Source: Propionibacteriaceae bacterium AM104-82 (GTDB taxonomy: Bacteria > Actinomycetota > Actinomycetes > Propionibacteriales > Propionibacteriaceae). Taken from it: 64,000 nt of DNA. The stretch is taken from contig JAQDQK010000007.1 in the NCBI GenBank assembly GCA_027658995.1, positions 1 through 64,000 on the forward strand, read 5' to 3'. Every line of letters starts with the position of its first letter. Position 1 is the stretch's first letter. The notes beneath the pieces are model-generated. The model was not told the origin of the DNA. It worked only from the letters and a program-made list of their open reading frames with translations, and searched no databases. The translations under genes and the position numbers were made by a program. Shown in pieces: positions 1 to 8,526 of the stretch.

Positions 1-591
1 GATCTTGACCATGATCGCGTCGAGGTAGATCACCGGATAGAACGAGTCCAACGGTCGCTGCTGCCAGGCCAGGACCTCATCGGCGACCTCGTCAGTGATC
101 TTGGAGATCGTCTCCCGGCTGATCTCAGTGCCGACCGTGGAGACCAGATGATGCTCGATATCGCGAACCGTCATCCCGCCCGCATAAAGGGACACGATCA
201 TGTCATCCAACCCGCCGACCCGGCGCGAGCCCTTCGGGACCAGCATCGGGGTGAAGGTCCCGTCACGGTCCCTGGGGATCGCCAGATCCACGTCACCGAC
301 GCTGGTGGCCACCGTCTTGGCTGAGGAGCCGTTACGTGAGTTCGGGAACGCCGCCGAATCGGGATCGCCCTTGTCGTATCCGAGGTGCTCGCTCAGTTCG
401 GCCTGGAGTCCGCGTTCAAGGCCGGCCTTGATCAACTGCTGGATCAGGCCATCCCTGCCGTCGAAGCGGACCTCGCCGGCATCGATACGGGCATAGAGAT
501 CATCCAACGCTCCAGAGGCCTCCAACGCCTCCACGCCCGCCCTCTGAGCACGGCGCCGTTCATCACGAGACTGCTTATCAATCATGGACAT
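1..591 (-). CDS. IS256-family (mutator-type) transposase, N-terminal part
   Basis: This is a DDE transposase that would move the surrounding IS256-type element. The frame starts at ATG 591 (a second ATG sits at 585) and stays open for exactly 197 codons to base 1, where the window cuts it. The N-terminal half has family hallmarks: LIKAGLERGLQAELSEHLGY, an RNGSSAKTV-like stretch, the DRDGTFTPMLVPKG segment, and SLYAGGMTVRDIEHHL followed by SRETISKITDEV. The last visible residues, VIYLDAIMVKI, contain the motif that carries the first catalytic aspartate (YLDA). The C-terminal half with the remaining acidic residues is not visible, so integrity cannot be judged. No frameshift is seen in the visible part. 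Confidence 0.9.
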   Translation of the reverse strand, partial: MSMIDKQSRDERRRAQRAGVEALEASGALDDLYARIDAGEVRFDGRDGLIQQLIKAGLERGLQAELSEHLGYDKGDPDSAAFPNSRNGSSAKTVATSVGDVDLAIPRDRDGTFTPMLVPKGSRRVGGLDDMIVSLYAGGMTVRDIEHHLVSTVGTEISRETISKITDEVADEVLAWQQRPLDSFYPVIYLDAIMVKI

Positions 592-649
592 CAGTGTGTC
601 TGCTTCCTAATCAGGAGCCACCCCTTACACAAACCATCTGACACCCTCC
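1..649 (-). mobile_element. IS256-family insertion sequence, one end (runs off the window)
   Basis: This segment holds the transposase start and the noncoding end of an IS256-type (mutator) element. The sequence from about 592 to 649 lies upstream of the transposase and, read on the minus strand, contains GTGTCAGATGGTTTGTGTAA, which resembles ends of actinobacterial IS256 elements. The element abuts a 5'-truncated IS30 transposase frame, so it appears to have inserted into that gene. The exact end is inferred to within about 10 bases, and the other end lies outside the window, so the target duplication cannot be checked. Confidence 0.7.
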
Positions 650-1621
650 GAGGTCCGACTCCGGGACGGCTGGTCCCAAACGAAGATTGCTGCGGTACTC
701 GGAGTGCATCGCTCAACCGTCTCGCGTGAGGTTCGACGGGTCCCTGGCCGGCATCGGGCCAAACCCGCCCAACGCGCCAGGCAAGTGGCCGCTCGACGAC
801 CACGGCCCTCGAAACTTGGGCCCGGGACACCACTGCGCCGCGAGGTGATCACTGGTTTGGGCCAGCGGTACTCTCCCGAACAGATCGCCGGGCGACTGAA
901 ACGACAGTTCCCTGACCGGCAGGATATGTGGGTGAGCCACGAAACGATCTATCAGGCGCTCTACGTCCAAGGAGCTGGCGCGCTTCGGCATGAACTGAGC
1001 GTGGAGAAGGCACTGCGTTCAGGCCGGAAGAGTCGTAAACCGCAGTCGAAACTGGTCGGGGTACCCGTGTCGTCCAGGTCCTGGATCGGGCCTGACACGA
1101 TCATCACTGCCCGACCCGCCGAGGCCAGCGATCGGGCAGTGCCTGGCCACTGGGAAGGTGATCTCGTGATCGGCCGCGATGCGCGTTCGGCGTTGATCAC
1201 CTTGAACGAGCGCACCTCACGGTTCACGCTGATCTCCAGGCTCGATACCCATGACTCGGTCACCGTCACCGCCCGTCTAGGCGAGATGATCCAACGACTC
1301 CCCACCGCAGCGTTCAAAACGTTGACCTGGGACCAAGGAGTCGAGATGGCCCGGCATGCCCAGTTCACCATCGCGAGCGGGATCCAGGTGTTCTTCTGTG
1401 ATCCTCACTCGCCCTGGCAGCGGCCCACCAACGAGAACGGGAACGGACTCATCAGAGACTTCTTCCCCAAGGGCACTGATTTCACCACCGTGACCGATCA
1501 AGAGATCGCTGAGATGGAGACCCTTCTCAACAACAGACCCCGCAAGGTCTTGAACTTCGCCACCCCCGCTGAAACACTCCAACAAATACTCAACGTTGCG
1601 TCCACCACTTGAAACCGCCGG
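650..1621 (+). mobile_element. IS30-family insertion sequence, left end replaced by IS256
   Basis: This is the right-hand part of an IS30-type element. It consists of a transposase frame that is open from inside the IS256 end through its stop at 1612, followed by a short tail that probably contains the right terminal repeat near 1612-1621. Its left end is missing from the window and would be expected beyond the IS256 copy. It stops immediately before half of an 80-bp palindromic repeat (1631-1655), which suggests insertion into that repeat. The boundaries are inferred. Confidence 0.6.
704..1612 (+). CDS. IS30-family transposase, 5'-truncated
   Basis: The protein matches IS30-type DDE transposases. 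The reading frame is open upstream to 611, and translated from about 650 it gives [20 protein letters not shown] then STVSREVRR, the DNA-binding helix-turn-helix. The first in-frame start used here, GTG 704, falls inside that HTH, so the natural N-terminus was lost to the IS256 insertion. The catalytic core looks intact: [10 protein letters not shown] (first Asp), [11 protein letters not shown] (second Asp) and [14 protein letters not shown] then FFPKGTDF (catalytic Glu region). C-terminal [15 protein letters not shown] is typical. A chimeric product starting in IS256 sequence is possible, but the gene is probably inactive without a proper N-terminus. Confidence 0.85.
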   Translation: MHRSTVSREVRRVPGRHRAKPAQRARQVAARRPRPSKLGPGTPLRREVITGLGQRYSPEQIAGRLKRQFPDRQDMWVSHETIYQALYVQGAGALRHELSVEKALRSGRKSRKPQSKLVGVPVSSRSWIGPDTIITARPAEASDRAVPGHWEGDLVIGRDARSALITLNERTSRFTLISRLDTHDSVTVTARLGEMIQRLPTAAFKTLTWDQGVEMARHAQFTIASGIQVFFCDPHSPWQRPTNENGNGLIRDFFPKGTDFTTVTDQEIAEMETLLNNRPRKVLNFATPAETLQQILNVASTT

Positions 1622-1630
1622 CCGCAGAAG

Positions 1631-1655
1631 GCAACGAGACACCAAACATGCTCAA
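1631..1655. repeat. Half copy of the 80-bp TTGAGCA palindromic element
   Basis: The 25 bases match the right half of the element at 16840-16920 (GCAACGAG, then ACCAAACATGCTCAA with few differences). The left half is absent, and the IS30 end lies immediately upstream. The simplest reading is that the IS30-type element inserted into or beside a full copy. Confidence 0.6.
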
Positions 1656-1731
1656 CGCAGGACTTTCACCCAGCGCGAAAAAACATCCCTGTGGCGGGAA
1701 TATCGGCAGAAGACGCGGGGTTGCCGATGAC

Positions 1732-2661
1732 ATGAGCATTTACCCCGATGTGACGGCCCTGATCGGCCGTACGCCCCTCGTCAAGCTGAACCGCATCGCA
1801 GGCGACAACGCCACGGTGGTCGCGAAGCTGGAGTTCTACAACCCCGCCAACTCCGTCAAGGATCGCCTCGGCGTCGCCATCGTGGACGCCGCTGAGGCCT
1901 CCGGCGAGCTGCAGCCGGGTGGCACCATCGTGGAGGGCACCTCCGGCAACACCGGCATCGCGCTCGCCATGGTCGGCGCTGCCCGCGGCTACAAGGTCGT
2001 CCTCACCATGCCCGAGACCATGTCGCTCGAGCGTCGCGCCCTGCTGCGCGCCTTCGGCGCCGAACTGGTGCTGACCCCCGGCCCCGCGGGCATGCGCGGC
2101 GCCGTCGAGAAGGCCGAGGAGATCGCCAAGGAGCGCGGCGGCGTCCTGGCCCGCCAGTTCGCCAACCAGGCCAACGTCGAGATCCACCGCAGGACCACCG
2201 CCGAGGAGATCTGGAACGACACCGACGGTCAGGTCGACATCCTCGTCGCAGGCATCGGCACCGGCGGCACCATCACGGGCGTCGGCGAGGTCCTCAAGGA
2301 GCGCAAGCCCGAGGTCAAGATCGTCGCCGTCGAGCCCGCCGAGTCCCCGATCCTCAGCGGCGGCCAGCCCGGCCCGCACAAGATCCAGGGCATCGGCGCC
2401 AACTTCGTGCCGGAGATCCTGAACCGCGACGTCATCGACGAGGTGCTGCCCCGCAACATCGACCAGGCGGTCGAATACGCGCGCAAGGCCGCGACGCAGG
2501 AGGGCCTGCTCGTCGGTCTGTCCGCAGGCGCGGCCATCTCCGCGGCCGTCGAGGTCGCCAACCGCCCGGAGAACGCGGGCAAGACCATCGTCGTCATCGT
2601 CGCCGACTTCGGCGAGCGTTACCTGTCGACCGTGCTATTCGAGGGCCTGCTCGACAACTGA
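1732..2661 (+). CDS. cysK: Cysteine synthase A (O-acetylserine sulfhydrylase)
   Basis: This PLP enzyme makes L-cysteine from O-acetylserine and sulfide in the cytosol. The frame is open upstream to 1609, but ATG 1732 gives [19 protein letters not shown], the usual N-terminus, and a normal 309-aa length. Family motifs are the PLP lysine in NSVKDRLG, the substrate loop [12 protein letters not shown], the phosphate-binding [10 protein letters not shown] and the C-terminal VGLSAGAAI. No cysE (serine acetyltransferase) follows. The IS30-type element ends only about 110 bp upstream, so the native promoter may have been displaced or replaced by IS sequence. A stem-loop at 2672-2712 probably ends the transcript. 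Confidence 0.95.
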   Translation: MSIYPDVTALIGRTPLVKLNRIAGDNATVVAKLEFYNPANSVKDRLGVAIVDAAEASGELQPGGTIVEGTSGNTGIALAMVGAARGYKVVLTMPETMSLERRALLRAFGAELVLTPGPAGMRGAVEKAEEIAKERGGVLARQFANQANVEIHRRTTAEEIWNDTDGQVDILVAGIGTGGTITGVGEVLKERKPEVKIVAVEPAESPILSGGQPGPHKIQGIGANFVPEILNRDVIDEVLPRNIDQAVEYARKAATQEGLLVGLSAGAAISAAVEVANRPENAGKTIVVIVADFGERYLSTVLFEGLLDN

Positions 2662-2671
2662 CCCACTGGAC

Positions 2672-2712
2672 GAGGCGACGGCATCAGGACCCCCCACTGG
2701 TGCCGTCGTCTC
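2672..2712 (+). terminator. Probable terminator after cysK
   Basis: A 14-bp stem (GAGGCGACGGCATC pairing with GGTGCCGTCGTCTC, two G-U wobbles) with a 13-nt loop begins 10 bp after the cysK stop. There is no clear U-tract, as is common in high-GC actinobacteria. Confidence 0.5.
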
Positions 2713-2845
2713 CTGCCGTCCAGGGGCTTTCGCCTCGACTCCGACCACCTGACGGCGCCTGCACCTCGTCCCGCCGACGACGCGGCCTCGCGGGAAGGCG
2801 TGCCCCCGACGCCGGCACCTGCCGCTTGGCCCTACCCTTGCTCGC

Positions 2846-3412
2846 ATGAAGACACGGGAGTTCCGCTACACCGACTGGGTCAAGCAGCGTCCGGCGGTGC
2901 AGGTCGACCAGAAGCGTCGACTGATGCTGATGGGCTACGCCATGACGGTCGTGCTGGCCGTTCTCGCAGTCGCCTGCCTCATCGCGATGGTCCAACTCCG
3001 CCAACTGCAGTTGCAGTTGCTCGCCGGCCTGATCATCATGACCGGCGCCGCCGTCCTGATGTTCCGCAAGGCCGACGCGAACAGGCGAAGCGTCGCCCGC
3101 ACCACCGGCACGGAGGTCTCGGAACACGGGCCCTATCCCCTGTCGGTCAGCGACACCGAGATCCACTTCCCCGAGTCCTTCGAGGACCCCGAGGAGACCT
3201 GGCCCCTCGAGGGAACCGTGGTGCGCCAGGTTCGCGTCACCAAGCAGGACATCCTGGCGCTCAGCCACCCGGGCAAGACCGCGCGCCACTTCTACGCGCG
3301 CGCCCTCGTCGAACCGCTGAGCGAGGTGCAGGACGAGATCGAGTCGCGCCAGGCACGGCTCGACCCGAAGCCAGAGCCCGAGGCAGAGCCGACGCCCGAG
3401 GCCGACGCCTGA
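2846..3412 (+). CDS. Hypothetical two-helix membrane protein
   Basis: I do not recognise this 188-aa protein. A charged N-terminus (MKTREFRYTDWVKQRP) is followed by two adjacent hydrophobic helices at about residues 27-50 and 55-74, split by a short Gln/Leu-rich turn. The rest is a soluble C-terminal domain (about 85-170) ending in a Pro/Glu-rich tail (PEPEAEPTPEADA). There is no signal peptide cleavage site. ATG 2846 follows about 180 bp without another gene and appears to have its own transcript. It converges on the ABC-2 permease gene with a 24-bp gap. Its helical hairpin and soluble domain suggest a small inner-membrane accessory protein, but no function can be assigned. Confidence 0.7.
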   Translation: MKTREFRYTDWVKQRPAVQVDQKRRLMLMGYAMTVVLAVLAVACLIAMVQLRQLQLQLLAGLIIMTGAAVLMFRKADANRRSVARTTGTEVSEHGPYPLSVSDTEIHFPESFEDPEETWPLEGTVVRQVRVTKQDILALSHPGKTARHFYARALVEPLSEVQDEIESRQARLDPKPEPEAEPTPEADA

Positions 3413-3436
3413 ACCGACCCGCTGGCACCGCCGGTT

Positions 3437-5077
3437 TCAGGACCCGTTGCGCAGGTCACGCCTGACGAAGATCGGCAGGCCGATGGCAACGAGCAGCACC
3501 GCGCCGACGGCGAGCCACACCGGCTGCCACCAGAGGACCCCCTCCTGCAGCGGCGGGCCGTACAGGTAGGCGCGCAACGGCGACCACCAACCCCAACCCT
3601 CCTTGCCTGCGGCCAGCAGCAGCGTGTAGCCGAAGAAGCCGACCACCGCGATCCCCGTGGTCGCCCAGACCGCGGGAGACGGCTTGCCGGTGGCTGCCGA
3701 GATGAACAGCGCGAGCGCGCCGAAGAACAGGCCGAGCAGGGCGAGCAGCCCGCACGCCCACGCCAGGTTGGCGACCTTGACGTCGATCCCGGACATCGCG
3801 ACTCCGGCCCAGGATCCAAGGAACAGCGTCCCCGCGACGATGACGACATAGGTGGCCATCGCCGAGGCGACCGTGAGGTAGACGCGGCTCCGCGAGATCG
3901 GCTGCGAGAGCAGCGTCGACATGCGACGTGCGCGCTCCTCCCCCGCGATGCCCGACGCAGCGGCGGCGGTGGCCACCAGGATCACCCCGATGGGCGCCAC
4001 CATCCCGAACGTCTCCAGGTGCAGGAACCCGGCGGCCGTCGTCAGGTCGCCGCCGCCGAACAGGTCGGCCATCGACTGAGGAAAGGACTGCGAGAAGTCC
4101 GCCATCATCGAGGCGAGCCCCTTGTACATGAACGGCATCGCCAAGCCCATGAGAAGCGAGACGACCACCACCACGTAGGACAGCAGCACCTGCTGAGCGG
4201 CCAACCGCAGGCCGAACAGCGACCCGCCCTTGCCTGTTGGCTGCAGGATCCTGGCCAGCATCGGGATGGCGCGGGCCTTGTCCAGCAGGCTGCCGCCGGT
4301 CTGGTTGAGGCGCAGTTCGCGGGTGCGGAAGCCGAGCACCCCGACGGCGACCAGGAGCGCGGCACCGCCGAGCAGCAGCGCCAAGTGGCCGCCATTGACA
4401 CCCCCCACGAGCGGCTTCGAGCCGTTGAACCAGTACCAGGGGATCCAGTCGGCCGCATTCTCGCGCCAGATCGGCAGCAGACCGGTGCCGAGCCAGCCGA
4501 GCACCATCACGCTCGCCCCGACGCCCGCGGCGAGGCCCTTGCGGCCGGTGATCGCGCCGATGGCGAAGGCGAGGCAGCCGTGGAAGATCGCGTTGGCGGT
4601 GAGATGGAGCATCAACGCGAGCACCCGGGCGTCGCCGATCTCGACGTCGAGCACCAACGGGGCGATCGCGGCGACGGCCCACAGCAGGGCGCCACAGCCG
4701 ACCAGCAGCAGCACCATGGCCGCCGCCTTCGACAGCGCGAAGGACACGCGCGAGACGGGGCTCGCCAGCACGAGCGGAAGGGTCCGGTTGGACTCCTCCC
4801 CCGCGATCGCGGAGGCGCCGATCGCGACGGCGACGCCGACGAAGGCCAGCGCGCCGATGGCCGCGAGCATCTCGTTGTAGGCCATCAGGGAGGCGTCCGC
4901 GTGCGGCGGAATGCCCATCAGCGACCGGACGACCTCGGGTAGGCCCTCGTAGATGCTGAGGTCGAGGTCCTGGTAGACGGCCAGGCCGAGCACCAGCATC
5001 GCGGCGACAGAGCCAGCCGCGATCGTCAGGCCGCGCCACCCGTCGGCGAGGCCGCGGCCGAGGACCGCGGTGCTCAC
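3437..5077 (-). CDS. ABC-2 type exporter permease, duplicated halves
   Basis: This 546-aa integral membrane protein is the permease partner of the ATPase encoded just upstream. It shows about 12 hydrophobic segments in two similar halves. Each half carries an ABC-2-like cytoplasmic motif: AGEESNRTLPLVLASPVSR near residue 91 and AGEERARRMSTLLSQPISR near residue 378. A single fused chain therefore likely replaces a dimer of half-size permeases. The start is GTG 5077, overlapping the ATPase stop in a GTGA arrangement that implies translational coupling. The substrate is unknown. The TetR-ATPase-permease order resembles actinobacterial systems exporting drugs or lipids, such as polyketide-type exporters. 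Confidence 0.85.
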   Translation of the reverse strand: MSTAVLGRGLADGWRGLTIAAGSVAAMLVLGLAVYQDLDLSIYEGLPEVVRSLMGIPPHADASLMAYNEMLAAIGALAFVGVAVAIGASAIAGEESNRTLPLVLASPVSRVSFALSKAAAMVLLLVGCGALLWAVAAIAPLVLDVEIGDARVLALMLHLTANAIFHGCLAFAIGAITGRKGLAAGVGASVMVLGWLGTGLLPIWRENAADWIPWYWFNGSKPLVGGVNGGHLALLLGGAALLVAVGVLGFRTRELRLNQTGGSLLDKARAIPMLARILQPTGKGGSLFGLRLAAQQVLLSYVVVVVSLLMGLAMPFMYKGLASMMADFSQSFPQSMADLFGGGDLTTAAGFLHLETFGMVAPIGVILVATAAAASGIAGEERARRMSTLLSQPISRSRVYLTVASAMATYVVIVAGTLFLGSWAGVAMSGIDVKVANLAWACGLLALLGLFFGALALFISAATGKPSPAVWATTGIAVVGFFGYTLLLAAGKEGWGWWSPLRAYLYGPPLQEGVLWWQPVWLAVGAVLLVAIGLPIFVRRDLRNGS

Positions 5078-5958
5078 GCCGCGTCCTGGTAGTAGGTGAG
5101 GAAGATGTCCTCGAGGTCCGCCTCCTGCGTGTGCAGGTCGCGCAGCCTCGCCTTGGCGGAGACGACGGCGAGCAACTGCGCCATGTCGCCGTCGAAGTTC
5201 AGTTCGACCCGGTCGGGATGGATCTCGATGTCGCGTGCGCCGGGCACGGCGGCCAGGTCGGCCTCGGTCACCAGGCCGTCGATGTCGAGTTCGATGCGGC
5301 GCATCTTCTTGCGGCGCAGCGCGGCGACCTCCTCGACGGCGATCAGGTGGCCCTTGCGGATGATCCCGACGCGGTCGGCGACGCGCTCGACCTCGGACAG
5401 CGTGTGGCTCGACAGGAAGACGCTGCGACCGTCGTCGGCGACCTCGCGCATCATGGCCCAGAACTCGTGCTGGACGAGCGGGTCGAGGCCGGCGTTCGGC
5501 TCATCCAGGATCAGCAGGTCGGGCGAGTGCATGAACACGGAGATAAGGCCGATCTTCTGCCTGTTGCCCGTCGACAGTTCGCCGACGCGCTTGGCGAGGT
5601 CGGCGTCGAGTCGCTCGGCGAGGGTCTCGACCCTTTTCCAGTCGACGCCGCCGCGCAGCTTGGCGAAGAACTTCAGGGTGTCGCGGCCCGTCATGGCGGG
5701 CCAGAGCGCGAGGTCGGCGGGCAGGTAGCCGAGCCGCCTGCGATGCTCGACCTCGCGCGGCTTCGCGCCGAGGACGGTAGCCGACCCAGAGGTCGGGTTC
5801 AGTTCGCCCATCAGGACGCGGATCGTCGTCGACTTGCCCGCGCCGTTCGGCCCGAGGAATCCGAATACCTCCCCCGGCATCACCTCCAGATCCAGGTCGA
5901 TCAGGGCTGGAAACGAGCCGTAGTGCTTCGTCAACCGCTCAGTCTGGATGGGGTTCAT
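5074..5958 (-). CDS. ABC transporter ATP-binding protein (ABC-2 exporter)
   Basis: This 294-aa ATPase energises the exporter whose permease gene overlaps its stop codon. Visible motifs are Walker A GPNGAGKST (about residues 38-46), signature LSTGNRQKIG, Walker B LLILDEPNAGLDP and an H-loop in LSSHTLSEVERV. The signature has TGN in place of the usual GGQ, a variation common among DrrA-like exporters. A C-terminal domain of about 90 residues follows the nucleotide-binding fold. ATG 5958 lies inside the 3' end of the upstream TetR gene (20-bp overlap). All three genes therefore probably share one transcript controlled from the palindromes near 6594-6627. Confidence 0.9.
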   Translation of the reverse strand: MNPIQTERLTKHYGSFPALIDLDLEVMPGEVFGFLGPNGAGKSTTIRVLMGELNPTSGSATVLGAKPREVEHRRRLGYLPADLALWPAMTGRDTLKFFAKLRGGVDWKRVETLAERLDADLAKRVGELSTGNRQKIGLISVFMHSPDLLILDEPNAGLDPLVQHEFWAMMREVADDGRSVFLSSHTLSEVERVADRVGIIRKGHLIAVEEVAALRRKKMRRIELDIDGLVTEADLAAVPGARDIEIHPDRVELNFDGDMAQLLAVVSAKARLRDLHTQEADLEDIFLTYYQDAA

Positions 5959-6592
5959 GGTGCTCCTCGATTTCTTCGAGCAGAGGTAGATACTCGTCGA
6001 GCACCTTGGGCTCGACGACTCCTGAATACAGGTCGAGTTGGGCGCGCACGTAGCGCACGAATCCGGGCTGGCTTGCCAGGTCCTCGGAGCGGACGTCGAC
6101 GTCGAAGTAGCGCTCGACCTGGCGGTGCATGCTCAGCGAGCCGAGCGCGACGATCGTCGCAAGGGCTGCCCGTCCGGGAAGGTCGGACGTGGGTGTCACG
6201 ACGCCCGCGTCGATGCCCTCGCGCAGGTAGCCGATCGCGTCGGCGACGAGCAGGTCGATGAGTTCGTCGATCTCCGGGCTGTCGGCGCCGAGCCGTCGGG
6301 TGAGGTAGGCGAGCACGTGGTCGCTGCCTGTGGAGCGGAGCGTGCCGATGGCGTCGAAGCCGGGCGACGGCGTGATCGAATCGCGCTTGCCTGCGCGGAT
6401 CACCTCGGCGATGTGGGCGTCGCAGGCGCGCAGCAGTTCCGCCATCGAGCCGTAGTGGTGCCGGATCAGCCCCTGCGAGAGCCCGGACCGGTCGGCGACG
6501 GCCCTGGCGGTGAGGGCCTTGACCCCGCCCTCGGCGACGAGTTCCATCGCCGCGTCCCTGAGTCGCGCCTTGGCGGTTCGGTCGTCGGTCAC
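5939..6592 (-). CDS. TetR-family transcriptional regulator
   Basis: The 217-aa protein has an N-terminal TetR HTH: LRDAAMELVAEGGVKALTAR, then AVADRSGLSQGLIRHHYGS at about residues 27-46. A helical ligand-binding domain follows. The start is GTG 6592, which gives MTDDRTAKARLRD. It heads the exporter operon (ATPase, permease) with a 20-bp overlap, the typical arrangement for a local repressor relieved by an exported compound. Two inverted repeats sit at and just upstream of its start, and are good candidates for autoregulatory operators. The divergent epimerase gene at 6711 could share this control. Confidence 0.9.
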   Translation of the reverse strand: MTDDRTAKARLRDAAMELVAEGGVKALTARAVADRSGLSQGLIRHHYGSMAELLRACDAHIAEVIRAGKRDSITPSPGFDAIGTLRSTGSDHVLAYLTRRLGADSPEIDELIDLLVADAIGYLREGIDAGVVTPTSDLPGRAALATIVALGSLSMHRQVERYFDVDVRSEDLASQPGFVRYVRAQLDLYSGVVEPKVLDEYLPLLEEIEEHHEPHPD

Positions 6593-6593
6593 A

Positions 6594-6627
6594 ATACGAG
6601 CGTATCAGAATCTATACGGTTGTATAG
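6594..6627. promoter_or_regulatory. Twin palindromes, likely TetR operator
   Basis: Two perfect inverted repeats stand side by side: ATACG-AG-CGTAT (6594-6605) and CTATAC-GGTT-GTATAG (6612-6627). The first begins two bases from the regulator's GTG start. Both are AT-rich islands in GC-rich DNA, sized as TetR operators, and lie between the regulator and the divergent epimerase gene. Confidence 0.65.
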
Positions 6628-6710
6628 GGCCATCGTCCTGCGCCTGACCGCCACCTGGGACGGACGCCACCACGCGCCCAGGGTCGGTCGCGGCGCTCTA
6701 CGATGCGGAT

Positions 6711-7550
6711 ATGAGGATCGTGATCACCGGCGCCAGCGGCAAGGCAGGGCAGGCCACCCTGAGGCATTTCGTCGAGGACACCCGGCACGAGGTGATCGCC
6801 ACCGATGTCTCTCCGAGGCCCGCCTGGTACCAGGGCGCGTTCTTCCGCGCCGACCTGACGCAGTACGGCGAGGCAGTCGAGGTGCTGCACGGCGCCGACG
6901 CCGTCATCCACCTTGCCAACATCCCCGCGGACTCGATCCACACCGACTCCCAGACCCTCAACGCCAACCTCGCCATGAACGACAACGTGTTCCTGGCCGC
7001 ATGGAAGTTGGGCCTGCAGCGCGTCGTCTACGCGTCGAGCGAGACGACCCTCGGGCTTCCCTTCGACGAGGTCAACTACGTCCCCGTCGACGAGGGCCAC
7101 TACCCCTACCCGAACTCGACGTACTCGCTCAGCAAGGTGATGACCGAGACGATGGCCGAGCAGGTGTCGCGATGGGCGGGGATTCCGTTCGTCGGGCTGC
7201 GACTGTCGAACATCTTCACGGTCGAGGACTACCAGGCCCAGCCGGGCTTCGCGCGCGACCCCGAGGCGCGGCGCTGGAACCTGTTCGGCTACATCGATGC
7301 CCGTGATGTCGCGCAGTCCTGTGAGGACGCGCTCGGCGCGCATCTGAGCGGGGCTCACGCGTTCGTGATCGCCGCTGACGACACCATCCTCGACATGCCG
7401 ACCCGCGAGGCACTCGCCGCGATCCACCCCGAACTGGAGGTGCCCGACTCGGTCGGCGAGTACGGCACGCTGCTCAGCAACGAGGCGGCGAAGCGGGCGA
7501 TCGGGTTCCGGCCGCGGCACTCGTGGCGCGAGGAGGTGACCGCCGGATGA
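6711..7550 (+). CDS. NAD-dependent epimerase/dehydratase (extended SDR)
   Basis: This 279-aa extended short-chain dehydrogenase has a Rossmann fold: GASGKAG at residues 7-13 binds the dinucleotide, and DADVxxLAN-like HGADAVIHLANI follows. The active-site set is YASSE and YSLSK (about residues 144-148, Tyr and Lys of YxxxK). Members act on nucleotide sugars or related carbonyl compounds. The substrate here cannot be read from sequence. Its stop overlaps the ATG of the truncated haemoglobin gene (ATGA), so the two are translationally coupled. The start ATG 6711 matches the conserved MRIVITGASG N-terminus. Confidence 0.88.
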   Translation: MRIVITGASGKAGQATLRHFVEDTRHEVIATDVSPRPAWYQGAFFRADLTQYGEAVEVLHGADAVIHLANIPADSIHTDSQTLNANLAMNDNVFLAAWKLGLQRVVYASSETTLGLPFDEVNYVPVDEGHYPYPNSTYSLSKVMTETMAEQVSRWAGIPFVGLRLSNIFTVEDYQAQPGFARDPEARRWNLFGYIDARDVAQSCEDALGAHLSGAHAFVIAADDTILDMPTREALAAIHPELEVPDSVGEYGTLLSNEAAKRAIGFRPRHSWREEVTAG

Positions 7551-7936
7551 GCGAGGCCTCCTTCTACGAGCAGGTCGGCGGGGCGCCGGTGTTCGCGAAA
7601 CTGGTGCGCGAGTTCTACCGCGGCGTCGCCGACGATCCGCCGCTGAGGGATCTGTACCCGGAGGAGGATCTCGGGCCGGCGGAGGATCGGCTGCGGATGT
7701 TCCTCGAGCAGTACTGGGGCGGCCCGAAGACCTACCAGGAGCAGCGCGGGCACCCGCGGTTGCGGATGCGGCACGTGCACTATGCCGTGACGCCGACGCA
7801 GCGGGACCGCTGGCTGCACCACATGCTCGCGGCGGTCGACACGCTCGACCTCGAGGCGGAGCATGACGCCACGATGCGGGAGTATCTGGTGCGTGCCGCG
7901 GACTTCATGGTCAACGCGGACGAACCGCTGATCTGA
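7547..7936 (+). CDS. glbO: Group II truncated haemoglobin (trHbO)
   Basis: This 129-aa haem protein matches group II truncated haemoglobins, which bind O2 and are linked to nitric oxide and peroxide chemistry. Family residues are visible: FYEQVGG at the N-terminus, Tyr24 (B10), Tyr37 (CD1), QYWGGP, the RGHPRLRMRH segment with proximal His76 (F8), and Trp89 (G8). The same Tyr/Tyr/His/Trp pattern is described for mycobacterial GlbO. ATG 7547 overlaps the epimerase stop and gives the standard N-terminus; a longer upstream frame is not needed. No other haem or NO gene is adjacent. Confidence 0.95.
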   Translation: MSEASFYEQVGGAPVFAKLVREFYRGVADDPPLRDLYPEEDLGPAEDRLRMFLEQYWGGPKTYQEQRGHPRLRMRHVHYAVTPTQRDRWLHHMLAAVDTLDLEAEHDATMREYLVRAADFMVNADEPLI

Positions 7937-8056
7937 GCTCGCTCGGGCGGCTTCCACGCGCGACAAGGAGCGTCGCGTGCGGCCGGGACCCCGCCCGTTT
8001 CACGCTCGGATCGCCCGGGTAACGTGGCTCCCCCAGCAACGAAATGGAGACCAAGG

Positions 8057-8431
8057 ATGCTGCGACGACTCGCGCTCGCTTCGGCCCTGACGATCGTCGG
8101 CGCACTCGCCGCCTGCGCCCCGGCCGCGCCCACCGCGGTCGGCACCTGGACGGGCGAGGGCAACGGTCAAGAGGCCCCGAGCCTCGAACTCCAGCAGGAC
8201 GGCCGCCTGGCGGGAACCGACGGCTGCAACCGCCTGATGGGCACCTGGGAGCAGGACGGCGACTCGCTTACATTCATCCAGATCGCCTCGACCGCGAAGT
8301 TCTGCGAGGGCGTCGACGTCTGGCTGAGCGGCCTGGAGACGGGCACGATCGACGGCGAGACCATGGCGATCTTCGACAAGGACGGCGCCGAACTGGGTCG
8401 CCTGACGAAGACCGAGGCCGTCGCTGGTTGA
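8057..8431 (+). CDS. META-domain (HslJ-like) lipoprotein
   Basis: This 124-aa protein is predicted to be anchored in the cell envelope. It has a type II signal peptide, MLRRLALASALTIVGALAAC, with lipobox LAAC and the lipidated Cys at residue 20. The mature part has the META/DUF306 pattern: ELQQDGRLAGTDGCNRLMG, then GDSLTF and an ST...C segment (ASTAKFC). ATG 8057 is preferred over an upstream GTG because it begins the signal peptide and follows GGAGACCAAGG. The last codons and stop (GCTGGTTGA) are supplied by the first unit of a 25-bp tandem repeat, so the C-terminus appears shaped by repeat insertion. HslJ proteins are linked to heat or drug tolerance in other bacteria; the role here is unknown. 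Confidence 0.8.
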   Translation: MLRRLALASALTIVGALAACAPAAPTAVGTWTGEGNGQEAPSLELQQDGRLAGTDGCNRLMGTWEQDGDSLTFIQIASTAKFCEGVDVWLSGLETGTIDGETMAIFDKDGAELGRLTKTEAVAG

Positions 8432-8517
8432 GCCACGCGGGATGACCGCTGGTTGAGCCACGTGGGCTGACCGCTGGTTGAGCCACGTGGGCTGACCGCT
8501 GGTTGAGCCACGTGGGG
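8423..8517. repeat. Tandem 25-bp repeat, about four units
   Basis: The unit GCTGGTTGAGCCACGTGGGC plus TGACC begins at 8423, 8448, 8473 and 8498 (last unit partial; first has two changes). Unit 1 contains the stop codon of the META lipoprotein. The units carry the GGTTGAGCC motif seen in other intergenic regions of this window. Confidence 0.85.
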
Positions 8518-8526
8518 CGCGGAGCG

